From: Trinickia diaoshuihuensis
Lineage (GTDB): Bacteria; Pseudomonadota; Gammaproteobacteria; Burkholderiales; Burkholderiaceae
Assembly (NCBI RefSeq): GCF_003390925.1
Contig: NZ_QUBS01000002.1
Location: forward strand, 1-41,774
Reading direction: 5' to 3'
Length of the DNA: 41,774 nucleotides
The notes under the pieces are model-generated. The model ran no database searches. It worked only from the letters and a program-made list of their open reading frames with translations, and had not been told where the DNA came from. Position numbers and translations under genes: made by a program. Below, in pieces: positions 21,228-29,594 of the stretch. The stretch's first letter is position 1. Each line of letters begins with the position of its first letter.

Positions 21228-22015
21228 TGCACGCGGGCGCCGGTGTGAACGCATCGCTCAAGGTTTTTATCACCGGCGCCTCGAGCGGCATCGGACTCGC
21301 CCTTGCCGAGCAATACGCCCGGCAAGGCGCCATTCTCGGGCTCGTCGCACGCCGCCTGGATCCCCTCGCCGAGTTCGCTCGGCGCTTTCCTCAAGTCTCC
21401 ATTGCCACCTACGCGGCCGACGTGCGCGATGCGCAGGCGCTGGCACGCGCGGCCGCCCGGTTCATCGAAGATCATGGCTTGCCCGACGTCGTCATCGCCA
21501 ATGCCGGTATCAGCAAAGGCGTGGCGACGGGGTATGGCGATCTCGAAACGTTCCGGGAAGTGATGGATATCAATTGCTTCGGCATGGCCGCAACGTTCGA
21601 ACCGTTCGCCAAGGCCATGGCCGAGGCGCGGCGCGGCACGCTCGTCGGAATCGCCAGTGTCGCGGGCGTGCGTGGATTGCCCGGTTCGGGCGCCTATAGC
21701 GCATCGAAGGCCGCCGCGTTGACGTATCTCGAATCGTTGCGCGTCGAAATGCGTCCGTTCGGCGTGGCCGTCGTGACGATCGCCCCCGGCTACATCCGTA
21801 CGCCGATGACGGCTCACAATCCCTATCCGATGCCGTTTCTGATGGACGCCGAGCGCTTTGCGCAAAAAGCCGCCGCGACCATTGCGAGAAAAACGCGGTT
21901 TGCCGTATTGCCTTGGCCGATGCGGATCGTGGCTGTATTGCTCCGGCTCCTGCCGCGATGGCTGTACGATCGCCTTTTCGAAAAGGCGCCAAGGAAGCCT
22001 CGGGCGGTGAGCTAG
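21227..22015 (+). CDS. short-chain dehydrogenase/reductase (SDR)
   Basis: A 262-residue classical SDR. The NAD(P)-binding glycine motif TGASSGIG is at 16-23, the NAG motif follows mid-protein, and the catalytic Tyr157-x-x-x-Lys161 lies in GAYSASK. The substrate is unknown. The C-terminal 40 or so residues, with a hydrophobic stretch (around RIVAVLLRLLPRWLYDRLF), could form an amphipathic membrane-associating helix. Its start overlaps the dsbA stop by one base, so the two are co-translated; the SDR is probably part of the dsbA transcript. Confidence 0.9.
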   Translation: MHAGAGVNASLKVFITGASSGIGLALAEQYARQGAILGLVARRLDPLAEFARRFPQVSIATYAADVRDAQALARAAARFIEDHGLPDVVIANAGISKGVATGYGDLETFREVMDINCFGMAATFEPFAKAMAEARRGTLVGIASVAGVRGLPGSGAYSASKAAALTYLESLRVEMRPFGVAVVTIAPGYIRTPMTAHNPYPMPFLMDAERFAQKAAATIARKTRFAVLPWPMRIVAVLLRLLPRWLYDRLFEKAPRKPRAVS

Positions 22016-22154
22016 GCGCAAACGTGCGGGTGTGCCACGTCAGGCATATCGATATGAACCGTGCGTCGTTGTCGCCGTCGTGCGCTTGGGCTAAGCTCAT
22101 TGGCTCGCCGCGTTGCTGCCCTCATTTGCGGCCTTCCGTCTGAAAGGGGAATCC

Positions 22155-23738
22155 ATGCACGTCAAACTGCTCGCCGCCACGCTCGCCCTATTGCCCGCTC
22201 TTGCATTCGCCAAGCTGCTCACCGTGTGCACCGAGGCGAGTCCCGACGGGTTCGACGTCGTGCAGTTCAACTCCCTCGTCACCACGAATGCATCGGCCGA
22301 CGTCATTTTCAACAGGCTCGTCGATTACGACGAGGCCACGAAAAAGATCGTCCCCGCGCTTGCCGAGAAGTGGGACGTCAGCGGCGACGGCCTCGTCTAT
22401 ACGTTCCATCTGCGCCCGAACGTAGCGTTCCAGACGACCGATTACTTCAAGCCGTCGCGGCCCCTGAACGCCGACGACGTCGTCTTCACCTTCGAGCGCA
22501 TGCTCGACGCCGCCAATCCCTGGCACAAAGTGGCCGGCCCCAACGGCTTTCCGCACGCGCAATCGATGGGGCTCGTCAAGCTCGTGAAAGCGGTCAAGAA
22601 GATCGACGATCGCACGGTGGAGTTCGACTTGAACGAGCCGAACGCGACGTTCGTTCCGACGCTGACGATGGGCTTCGCATCGATCTATTCCGCGCAATAC
22701 GCCGACGAACTGCTCAAAGCGGGCAAGCAAGCCGATTTGAACGCGAAGCCGATCGGCACGGGGCCGTTCGTGTTGAAGAGCTACACGAAGGACGCGGTGA
22801 TCCGCTATGACGCGAACCCCGCTTACTGGGGGCCCAAGCCGAAGGTCGATCGCCTTATTTACGCAATCACGCCCGATCCGACCGTGCGCGCGCAAAAGGT
22901 CAAAGCCGACGAATGCCAAATCGCGCTCTCGCCGAAACCCGAGGACATTGCGGCGGCAAAGGGCGACAAGTCGCTCGCCGTCGTGCAAACGCCGGCCTTC
23001 ATGACGGCGTTCGTCGCGTTGAACACGAGCAAGAAGCCGCTCGACGACGAGCGCGTGCGGCAAGCGATCAACTTGGCGTTCGACCGCGCCACCTACTTGA
23101 AGGTGGTCTTCGACAATACCGCGACGCCGGCCGTCAATCCCTATCCGCCGTCGACCTGGAGCTACGACCAAGCGGTCGAAGCCTACCCGTACGACCCGGC
23201 CAAAGCGAAATCGCTGCTGGCCCAAGCGGGCTATCCGAACGGGTTTGCGACGACGATTTGGGTGCGTCCGCAAGGCAGCGTCCTCAATCCGAAACCGAAA
23301 GCCGGTGCCGAATTGCTGCAAGCCGATCTCGCCAAGGTCGGCGTGAAGGCCGAGGTGAAGGTCATCGAATGGGGCGAGCTGATCAAGCAGGCCAAGCAAG
23401 GGCAACACGACCTGCTGTTCATGGGATGGGCCGGCGACAACGGCGACCCGGACAATTACCTCACGCCGCTTTTCAGTTGCAACGGCGTGAAATCGGGCAT
23501 CAACTTCGCGCGCTTTTGCGATGCCAAGCTCGATAAGCTGATCGCCGACGGACGCGCCACGGCCGACCAAGCCGCTCGAAGCAAAGACTATGAGACGGCG
23601 CAGACGATCATCCACGACCAAGCGCTGTGGATTCCGCTCGGCTATCCGACCGCGAGCGCGATCACGCGCAAGTCGGTGGAAGGCTACAAAGTCAGTGCCT
23701 TCGGCCGGCAGGATTTCGCGACCGTCTCCGTGAAATAA
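22155..23738 (+). CDS. periplasmic dipeptide/oligopeptide-binding protein (solute-binding family 5)
   Basis: A 527-residue exported binding protein with a short signal peptide (about 1-18, ending AFA) and a full-length family 5 periplasmic fold, close in length to DppA. It would capture peptides for an ABC importer. LLTVCTEASPDGFD at the mature N-terminus and PIGTGPFVLKSYTKD mid-protein are typical of the dipeptide-binding group. No permease or ATPase genes are next to it, so it stands apart from its transporter. The ATG at 22155 follows AAAGGGGA with good spacing; the upstream extension is not credible. Confidence 0.92.
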   Translation: MHVKLLAATLALLPALAFAKLLTVCTEASPDGFDVVQFNSLVTTNASADVIFNRLVDYDEATKKIVPALAEKWDVSGDGLVYTFHLRPNVAFQTTDYFKPSRPLNADDVVFTFERMLDAANPWHKVAGPNGFPHAQSMGLVKLVKAVKKIDDRTVEFDLNEPNATFVPTLTMGFASIYSAQYADELLKAGKQADLNAKPIGTGPFVLKSYTKDAVIRYDANPAYWGPKPKVDRLIYAITPDPTVRAQKVKADECQIALSPKPEDIAAAKGDKSLAVVQTPAFMTAFVALNTSKKPLDDERVRQAINLAFDRATYLKVVFDNTATPAVNPYPPSTWSYDQAVEAYPYDPAKAKSLLAQAGYPNGFATTIWVRPQGSVLNPKPKAGAELLQADLAKVGVKAEVKVIEWGELIKQAKQGQHDLLFMGWAGDNGDPDNYLTPLFSCNGVKSGINFARFCDAKLDKLIADGRATADQAARSKDYETAQTIIHDQALWIPLGYPTASAITRKSVEGYKVSAFGRQDFATVSVK

Positions 23739-23824
23739 GACAGCGCCGCGCGGCCATCCGTTGACGCGTGTCACATGGCCGCCTTACCCTAGGCGCCGGA
23801 TTCACGATTCGATCAACGGCAGTC

Positions 23825-24691
23825 ATGCGAAATCTCGGCCGCGCGGTGGCGGCGATCACGTTTTGGGCCGCCCTCGCGGCACTCTCTCCCGCCATTGCGC
23901 AAACGCAGTTCGACCGGGCCGGCGATCCGGCGGCCGGCGATCCGGCGGCCGGCGATCCTGTCGTTGCGGATCGGGCGGCGGGCGATCCCGCGGCGGGCGA
24001 CCCCGCGGCGGGCGCGCCGGTCGAGAGCACGCATCTGACGGTCGCGCCGATGGCGGTCGCCCAAGTCACCATCGCGCCTACGGAGCCCACGCCCGCCCCA
24101 AGCGCACCGGTCGCGCCCATCCGCCAAGGACCGCCCCCAATGGTGGCCGTTCCCGAGGCCGTCTATGTGACGAACTTCGTCGCCGTGCCCGTCAACACCT
24201 CCTCGGCCGGATTGCTGGCTCGCCTGCGAACGGCGCTCCACGCGCATGCGGCCGGGCACGACGCCGGGCTCGTCGCTCAAGCCGTGGTTCAACGGCTCAA
24301 CCATGCGGGCATCGCGGCCCGGTATCTGGCGCCGGGCGATCAGCCCCCCGCCATGGGCTGGCTGATCGGCGGGGTATTCCATTTGCAAGGCGAAGGCGCA
24401 GCCGACAGCGCCGCGTCGGGCGCGCAGGTCCTCGGCGCCGACGTCTCCGTCACGGTCGCCGACCTGGAACACGGCGCCGATACGCCGTTTGCCATCATCG
24501 GCGCGCCACTCGCGGCGGCCGCGTCCAGCGGCGAGCATGCGTGGACACCCTATATCGTCCCCGCCAAACTTTCGTTCGAGCGCGCCGAGCGCAATGCGGC
24601 CATCGCCGAGCTTGCTCGCGAAATCGCCGATGCGTTCGTCGGCAACATGACGGCCTTGCGCCAAGCCGACGCCAACGCGATCGCGCCCTGA
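23825..24691 (+). CDS. exported hypothetical protein with AGDPA repeats
   Basis: A 288-residue protein I cannot assign. A probable signal peptide (about 1-25, ending near PAIAQ) is followed by seven tandem five-residue units (about 32-66, consensus AGDPA). After a Pro/Thr-rich linker, a folded-looking C-terminal domain runs from about 98. The C-terminal half includes a GWLIGGVFHLQGEG strand-like stretch and NAAIAELAREIADAF near the end, resembling periplasmic domains that oligomerise or bind envelope components, though I recognise no family. The start at 23825 is chosen because the signal peptide begins there. Confidence 0.7.
   Translation: MRNLGRAVAAITFWAALAALSPAIAQTQFDRAGDPAAGDPAAGDPVVADRAAGDPAAGDPAAGAPVESTHLTVAPMAVAQVTIAPTEPTPAPSAPVAPIRQGPPPMVAVPEAVYVTNFVAVPVNTSSAGLLARLRTALHAHAAGHDAGLVAQAVVQRLNHAGIAARYLAPGDQPPAMGWLIGGVFHLQGEGAADSAASGAQVLGADVSVTVADLEHGADTPFAIIGAPLAAAASSGEHAWTPYIVPAKLSFERAERNAAIAELAREIADAFVGNMTALRQADANAIAP
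23918..24022 (+). repeat. seven 15-bp tandem repeats encoding AGDPA units
   Basis: Seven consecutive 15-base units. The first two are identical (GCCGGCGATCCGGCG), and the others differ at a few bases, giving AGDPA, AGDPA, AGDPV, VADRA, AGDPA, AGDPA, AGAPV. Units are in frame, so copy number could change without a frameshift. Confidence 0.88.
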
Positions 24692-24795
24692 CCGAACCTG
24701 CCGCGCGTTCCCGTAGTGGCGTGCGCGGCATCGCTGCTCTATGCTTCTCGCGAATGTCGCGCCATGCCGGTGCGTCCCAATCCGAGGAGCCGCTC

Positions 24796-25149
24796 ATGTC
24801 CTACCTGCTGTTGATCGTCGAGCCGGTCGGCCAGCGCGCCGAACGCACGCCCGACGAGGCGCGCGCCGCCTACGACACGATGGTCCGCTTCGGCGAGGAT
24901 CTGAGCAAACGCGGGCTGCTCGTGGCCGCACAGTCGCTGGCCTCGACCGACGAAGCGGTACGCGTGCAAGTGCGCTCGGGCGAGCGCCGCCTCGTCGACG
25001 GTCCGTTCGCCGAAGCCAAGGAAATGGTCGGCGGCTTTTACTTGCTCAATTGCGACCGCGAGGAAGAGGCGCTCGCCATCGCGGCCGAGTGCCCGGCCGC
25101 CCAGTGGTGCACGGTCGAAGTCCGGCGTTTGGCGCCGTGCTACGAATAA
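24796..25149 (+). CDS. YciI/DGPF-domain protein (first copy)
   Basis: A 117-residue protein of the YCII-related (DGPF) fold, a small ferredoxin-like alpha/beta barrel. The signature DGPFAEAKEMVGGFYLL lies in the middle. These proteins frequently sit beside ECF42 sigma factors, and a second copy and such a sigma factor follow. Their exact role is unknown; they are thought to belong to the sigma factor's regulon. GAGGAG precedes the ATG at 24796 with six bases between. The open frame extends far upstream in the same frame, but that stretch is antisense-like, Arg-rich sequence overlapping another gene. Confidence 0.88.
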   Translation: MSYLLLIVEPVGQRAERTPDEARAAYDTMVRFGEDLSKRGLLVAAQSLASTDEAVRVQVRSGERRLVDGPFAEAKEMVGGFYLLNCDREEEALAIAAECPAAQWCTVEVRRLAPCYE

Positions 25150-25184
25150 ACGCGCCGCGCTCGGATACGACGATCGGGTGCCGC

Positions 25185-25211
25185 TGTCGATCGCGAGGCC
25201 TTTCGTTCGTC
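25185..25211 (+). promoter_or_regulatory. ECF42-type promoter of the yciI2-sigma factor operon
   Basis: TGTCGA at 25185-25190 and CGTC at 25208-25211, with 17 bases between, match the -35/-10 pattern I recall for ECF42 promoters (TGTCGA and CGA/TC). It lies about 50 bases before the second yciI gene, which is translationally coupled to the sigma gene. This implies the sigma factor drives its own operon. I did not find the same spaced pair before the first yciI gene. Confidence 0.7.
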
Positions 25212-25263
25212 GTATAGGTAAAGAGGCCGATAGGCGGCCTCCCCTACCGCGAGGAGCAATGCG

Positions 25264-25677
25264 ATGCGTTTCATGATCATGGTTCGGGCCACCGCCCTGA
25301 GCGAAACTGGCGCGATGCCGGAGCAATCGTTGCTGGCCGCGATGACTGCCTATCACGAAGAATTGGCGAGCGCGGGCGTGCTGCTCGACGCGAACGGACT
25401 CAAGCCCAGTCGCGAAGGCTGGCGCGTGCGCTATTCGGATGGGAAACGCTCGATCATCGACGGCCCTTTCGCCGAGACGAAGGAATTGATCGCGGGCTAC
25501 ACCTTGATCCAAGTACGCTCGCGCGAGGAGGCGCTCGAGTGGGCGCGGCGCTTCCCGGCGCCGTTCGGCGAGACGGCCGACGGCGAAATCGAGGTGAGGC
25601 CGCTCTTCGAGTTCGAGGATTTCGAGCCCAGCGAGCCGATCGAGCGCTGGCGTGAAGTTCAGGAGAGCCGGCGTTGA
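25264..25677 (+). CDS. YciI/DGPF-domain protein (second copy)
   Basis: A 137-residue YCII-related protein with the signature DGPFAETKELIAGYTLI, longer than the first copy and only partly similar to it, so it is a paralogue rather than a recent duplicate. GAGGAG at 25251-25256 sits seven bases before the ATG at 25264. Its stop (TGA, 25675-25677) overlaps the TTG start of the sigma factor, so the two are translated in a fixed order. Proteins of this class pair with ECF42 sigma factors across many bacteria and have no known catalytic role there. Confidence 0.9.
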   Translation: MRFMIMVRATALSETGAMPEQSLLAAMTAYHEELASAGVLLDANGLKPSREGWRVRYSDGKRSIIDGPFAETKELIAGYTLIQVRSREEALEWARRFPAPFGETADGEIEVRPLFEFEDFEPSEPIERWREVQESRR

Positions 25678-26957
25678 CCGCAAGCAACCCTACGCACGGA
25701 GCGATTGAAGCCGTCTGGCGCATCGAGGCCGCGCGTCTCGTCGCGCATGCCGCGCGGCTCGTGCGCGACGTCGGCGTTGCGGAAGAGCTCGCCCAGGACG
25801 CGCTCGTCGCCGCGCTCGAACACTGGCCGCGCGATGGCGTGCCGGACAATCCCGGCGCTTGGCTGATGGCGACGGTCAAGCATCGCGCGCTCGACAAGCT
25901 GCGCCAAGACGCGCTGCACGCACGCAAGCACGAGGCGATCGGGCGCGACTTGGACGCGTTGGAAGCCCACGTCGTGCCCGATTTCGTCGATGCGATCGAT
26001 GAGGCGCGCGCCGACGACATCGGCGACGACTTGCTCCGGCTGATCTTCACGGCGTGCCACCCGGTGCTTTCGACGGATGCGCGCGTCGCGCTGACCTTGC
26101 GGCTACTGGGCGGGCTCGCCACGCACGAAATCGCGCGCGCGTTTCTGACGCCCGAGGCGACGATCGCCCAGCGTATCGTCCGCGCCAAGCGCACGCTGCG
26201 CGAAGCGCGGGTGCCGTTCGAGGTGCCGCGCGCCGATGCCCGCGCAACGCGTATTGGGTCGGTGCTAGAAGTGCTCTATCTGATCTTCAACGAAGGTTAT
26301 GCGGCGACGGCGGGGGAAGATTGGACGCGCCCGACGCTGTGCGACGAAGCGCTGCGCCTCGGCCGGATCCTCGCGGAGTTGATGCGCGAGGACAGCGAAG
26401 TGCACGGCCTCGTCGCACTGATGGAGTTGCAGGCTTCGCGGCTGCATGCGCGAATCGACGCGGGAGGCCGCCCCGTGTTGCTCGCCGATCAAGACCGCTC
26501 GCGTTGGGATCCGCTCTTGATTCGCCGTGGCCTTGCCGCGCTCGAACGCGCGCAAGCGCTCGGCGGCGCGCTCGGCCCTTATGCGCTGCAAGCGGCGCTT
26601 GCGGCATGTCACGCACGCGCGCATCGCGCCGAAGATACCGATTGGGCGCAAATCGTCGCGCTCTACGATGCCCTTGCAGAAATTACGCCCTCGCCCGTCG
26701 TCGAACTGAACCGCGCGGTCGCGGTCGGCATGGCGTATGGACCGCAGGCGGGTTTCGACATCGTCGAAGCGCTCGCGGCCAATCCGGCACTCGCGCGCTA
26801 CCACTGGCTGCCGAGCGTGCGCGGCGACTTTCTGGCCAAGCTGGGCCGGCTCGACGAAGCGCGCGCGGAGTTCGAACGGGCGGCCACGATGACACAAAAC
26901 GCGCGCGAGCGGCAATTGCTGCTGGCCCGTGCCGATGCGATGCGCATCGATCGTTGA
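25674..26957 (+). CDS. ECF-family RNA polymerase sigma factor, ECF42 type
   Basis: A 427-residue sigma factor, about twice the usual ECF length. The sigma-2 region (around residues 37-77, AEELAQDALVAALEHW to KHRALDKLR) and sigma-4 region (about 130-180) are followed by a C-terminal extension of about 240 residues containing YLIFNEGY and helical repeats. This is the architecture of ECF42/DUF6596 sigma factors, where the tail is needed for activity and no dedicated anti-sigma factor is known. None is seen nearby. The start is TTG, overlapping the upstream stop. An ECF42-like promoter precedes the operon. Confidence 0.92.
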   Translation: MTASNPTHGAIEAVWRIEAARLVAHAARLVRDVGVAEELAQDALVAALEHWPRDGVPDNPGAWLMATVKHRALDKLRQDALHARKHEAIGRDLDALEAHVVPDFVDAIDEARADDIGDDLLRLIFTACHPVLSTDARVALTLRLLGGLATHEIARAFLTPEATIAQRIVRAKRTLREARVPFEVPRADARATRIGSVLEVLYLIFNEGYAATAGEDWTRPTLCDEALRLGRILAELMREDSEVHGLVALMELQASRLHARIDAGGRPVLLADQDRSRWDPLLIRRGLAALERAQALGGALGPYALQAALAACHARAHRAEDTDWAQIVALYDALAEITPSPVVELNRAVAVGMAYGPQAGFDIVEALAANPALARYHWLPSVRGDFLAKLGRLDEARAEFERAATMTQNARERQLLLARADAMRIDR

Positions 26958-27075
26958 TGCGCATTCGCAACCCACGGCGACGCCTTTCGGCTTCACACCG
27001 CGCTTTCGGAAACGGGAACGGTTCGTGCTGAGCAAGCTTTCTATTTGCTTTCACCACGAGCCCATAGGAGCGCTC

Positions 27076-28563
27076 ATGACACCGTGCCGACCCATCGTGA
27101 ATCGTTTCGTCGCCGCGTTGCTTTCCCTTACCCCCGCTATGCCGGACGCCTGGGCGGCCTCGCCTACCGAACCGGCATCGAAAGAACGCGTCACGCGGTT
27201 CATCGTCAAGGTCAAAGCATCCGCCACCCCGCAATCGACTCATTCGAATACGGGCGAGCAAGAGGCCCATGCAGCGCTTGCCCGACGGGCCATCGAACGC
27301 GTCTTGCACGAGAAGCCGGTCGAATCGCCGCCGGCGGGGCGCGTCCGCCGCTCGCCGCAGTACGTCATCGAGACTCGGCCGATGTCGGGTGCCGCGCACG
27401 TCGTCACGCTGAGCAGTCCCGTGCGCGAGGATACCGCGAACGAAATCGCGGCGCGCTTGCAGTCCCAACCGGAGATCGAATATGCCGAACCGGACTATCT
27501 GCTGCATCGCCAGTTGGCGCCGAGCGACCCGCTCTATGAAAAGCAATGGGGCCTTCGCAACGCCGTGGGCGCCGCGCGCTTTCACACCGCATGGGACACG
27601 ACGACGGGTTCGAGCGAGGCGATCATCGCCGTGGTCGATACGGGCTATCGGCCGCATCCCGATCTCGTCGCCAATCTACTGCCCGGATATGACTTTCTGA
27701 CCAACCCCGTGATTGCCAACGACGGCGACGGCAGAGATGCCGACGCATCCGACCCGGGCGATTGGGTCACCGAGGAGGAATCGCTCGCGTGCGACGGCAC
27801 CGACCGCTGGGCGAGCAACAGTTCATGGCACGGCACGCATGTCGCCGGCACGATCGGAGCCGTGGCCAACAACGAGATCGGCGGCGCGGGGGGCGTTTGG
27901 CAAGCGCGGATCTTGCCGGTCCGCGCGCTAGGCAAATGCGGCGGGCCGGCGAGCGACATCATCGACGCGCTGCGTTGGGCGGTGGGGCTTCCGGTCCCCG
28001 GTGTACCGGCCAACGCGCATCCGGCCAAGATCGTGAACATGAGCCTCGGGACGTCGCAGCCTTGCGGCCGCGCCATGCAAGCGGCCATCGACGACGTGCT
28101 GGCGCAAGGGGCAACGCTCGTGGCGGCCGCGGGCAACGGCGGCATCGAAGTGGGCGAGCCCGCGAGCTGCCGCGGTGCGATCGCGGTGGCGGCCATCGAT
28201 GCGGACGGCAAAATGCCGGCATTCAGCAACTTCGGCGCGCGCATCGATATCGGTGCGCCGGGCGTCGGCATTCTATCGACCTCCAACGCGGGACTGACCG
28301 TTCCGGGCGACGACACCTATCGAACCCAAGACGGCACGAGCATGGCCGCGCCGCACGTCTCGGCCGCCGTTGCGTTGATGCTCGCCGCCAGCCCTAGCCT
28401 CACGCCTTCCGCGATCCGCGAGAAACTGCGAGCGAGCGCCCGCGCTTTTCCCGCGGACTCGAACTGCGCGGCTAAGGAAGATGGCGCGCAATGCGGCGTA
28501 GGCATGCTCGACGCCGCGGCAGCGCTGGTGCAGCCCGAGGCAGCGGCGGCAACGAATCGATAG
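27076..28563 (+). CDS. secreted subtilisin-like serine protease (S8)
   Basis: A 495-residue exported preproprotease. A signal peptide (about 1-26, ending near DAWA) is followed by an inhibitor-I9-like propeptide (about 38-150, starting TRFIVKVKAS and ending near EYAEPDYLLHRQLAP), then the S8 domain. Catalytic residues: Asp188 in VVDTGYRPHPDL, His255 in WHGTHVAG, and Ser422 in GTSMAAPH. Paired cysteines could form disulfides, consistent with export. No C-terminal PPC or cell-wall domain follows, so it is likely released. AGGAG precedes the ATG at 27076 by five bases. It is not obviously in an operon with the sigma factor. Confidence 0.94.
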   Translation: MTPCRPIVNRFVAALLSLTPAMPDAWAASPTEPASKERVTRFIVKVKASATPQSTHSNTGEQEAHAALARRAIERVLHEKPVESPPAGRVRRSPQYVIETRPMSGAAHVVTLSSPVREDTANEIAARLQSQPEIEYAEPDYLLHRQLAPSDPLYEKQWGLRNAVGAARFHTAWDTTTGSSEAIIAVVDTGYRPHPDLVANLLPGYDFLTNPVIANDGDGRDADASDPGDWVTEEESLACDGTDRWASNSSWHGTHVAGTIGAVANNEIGGAGGVWQARILPVRALGKCGGPASDIIDALRWAVGLPVPGVPANAHPAKIVNMSLGTSQPCGRAMQAAIDDVLAQGATLVAAAGNGGIEVGEPASCRGAIAVAAIDADGKMPAFSNFGARIDIGAPGVGILSTSNAGLTVPGDDTYRTQDGTSMAAPHVSAAVALMLAASPSLTPSAIREKLRASARAFPADSNCAAKEDGAQCGVGMLDAAAALVQPEAAAATNR

Positions 28564-28704
28564 CACGCACGCCTCGTGGGTCGGCGCTCGCCCGCCTTTC
28601 GCCGAAGCGAGGTGAGGTGAGCGCCGCAATCGCCCCCGATCACCATTATTTGAAGAGACCTGCGCACAGCCTCCAATCAAGCCCCGCCAACTTGCTGACA
28701 ATCG

Positions 28705-28732
28705 TTGCAACGTCATACGCACGGCTTATATT
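28705..28732 (+). promoter_or_regulatory. sigma-70-like promoter of the heme-oxygenase-like gene
   Basis: TTGCAA at 28705-28710 and TATATT at 28727-28732, separated by 16 bases, in a patch clearly richer in A+T than its surroundings. It lies about 95 bases before the ATG at 28826. Confidence 0.45.
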
Positions 28733-28825
28733 CGAACTATCTCGTTCGCCGCTCGGGGCGGCGACTTGCGGCTCCCCCTCCCGCGACCGCCTCCGAGGCA
28801 AGCCCACCCGCGAGGCCGATCATTC

Positions 28826-29560
28826 ATGAAATCCGTGATGGCTCACATCGTCCGGCACCAGGCGATGTTCAAGAAATTGCCGTTGTTCGCGATGATGCGC
28901 GACGACAGTCTATTGCCAAGGGAACGTCTGTCGTTCATGCGACAGACCGCGTTTTTTATCATGGCGTTCGGCGACATCAATCGGCATTTGCTGTATCGGC
29001 ACGAGGCAGCCGATCCTCATCAGCAGCGCTTGAACGCGCACGCCGAAGAAGACGCCAACCACTGGCAGTGGTATCTGGAAGACCTCGAGAAACTCGGATG
29101 GAACGCCGAAACGACGGTGATAGACGCGCTGCATGCATTATGGAGCGACGAGACCGCTTGTACCCGGCTACTCGCCTACGAGCTTTGCGCACTCGTCGAT
29201 CAAGCCGAGACCGTCGAGCGCATCGCGATCGTGGAAGCCGTCGAGGAAACGGGCAACGTCGTATTCGAGTCGACGGCGGCGCTCGCCGCGCCGCTCGAAC
29301 GAGAACTGGGTCAGCCGCTGCGATTTTTTGGGCCGTCCCATGTCGCCTTCGAAGACGGACATCTACAAAACGGCGAGCACGCCGAGATCGCCGCGATCGC
29401 ACTCGACGACTCGCAACGCGCACGCTCCGTGCAATTCGTCGACCGCGTGTTCGCCGCGTTCACGGCGTGGGCGGACGAAGCCTTCGCCCTCGCATCCGCC
29501 GAACTCGGCGGCAGGCGGGCCGCCGCGACCGCACCGAACGCACTACCGCTAACGCCCTGA
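28826..29560 (+). CDS. heme-oxygenase-like helical protein, possible diiron enzyme
   Basis: A 244-residue, almost entirely helical protein. Potential metal ligands are grouped as in heme-oxygenase-like oxidases: HAEEDANHWQWY near 72-83, EAVEETGNVVFE near 139-150 and SHVAFEDGHLQNGEHAE near 171-187. These repeated H/E patterns suggest a metal-bound or degenerate site. I do not recognise a named family, and TenA-like or iron-containing redox enzymes are the closest ideas. No signal peptide. The ATG at 28826 is the first residue of the helical core; the open frame upstream is Pro/Arg-rich. It stands as a single transcription unit with its own promoter. Confidence 0.65.
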   Translation: MKSVMAHIVRHQAMFKKLPLFAMMRDDSLLPRERLSFMRQTAFFIMAFGDINRHLLYRHEAADPHQQRLNAHAEEDANHWQWYLEDLEKLGWNAETTVIDALHALWSDETACTRLLAYELCALVDQAETVERIAIVEAVEETGNVVFESTAALAAPLERELGQPLRFFGPSHVAFEDGHLQNGEHAEIAAIALDDSQRARSVQFVDRVFAAFTAWADEAFALASAELGGRRAAATAPNALPLTP

Positions 29561-29576
29561 CGCCCTGACGCCCTGA
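29553..29576 (+). repeat. three tandem CGCCCTGA units over the stop codon
   Basis: CGCCCTGA occurs three times without interruption. The first unit's TGA is the stop of the preceding gene. Because 8 is not a multiple of 3, the three TGAs fall in all three frames. Confidence 0.9.
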
Positions 29577-29594
29577 CAAACCCGCCGGCCCATC

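Noticed and set aside
22188-23774. A 528-residue minus-strand frame opposite the peptide-binding protein
   Set aside because: Its length comes from high G+C codon structure of the real gene. It contains no recognisable motif.
24721-24795. ECF42-type promoter before the first yciI gene
   Set aside because: A TGTCGC and a CGTC are present but only 12 bases apart, too close for the expected 16-17 base spacing.
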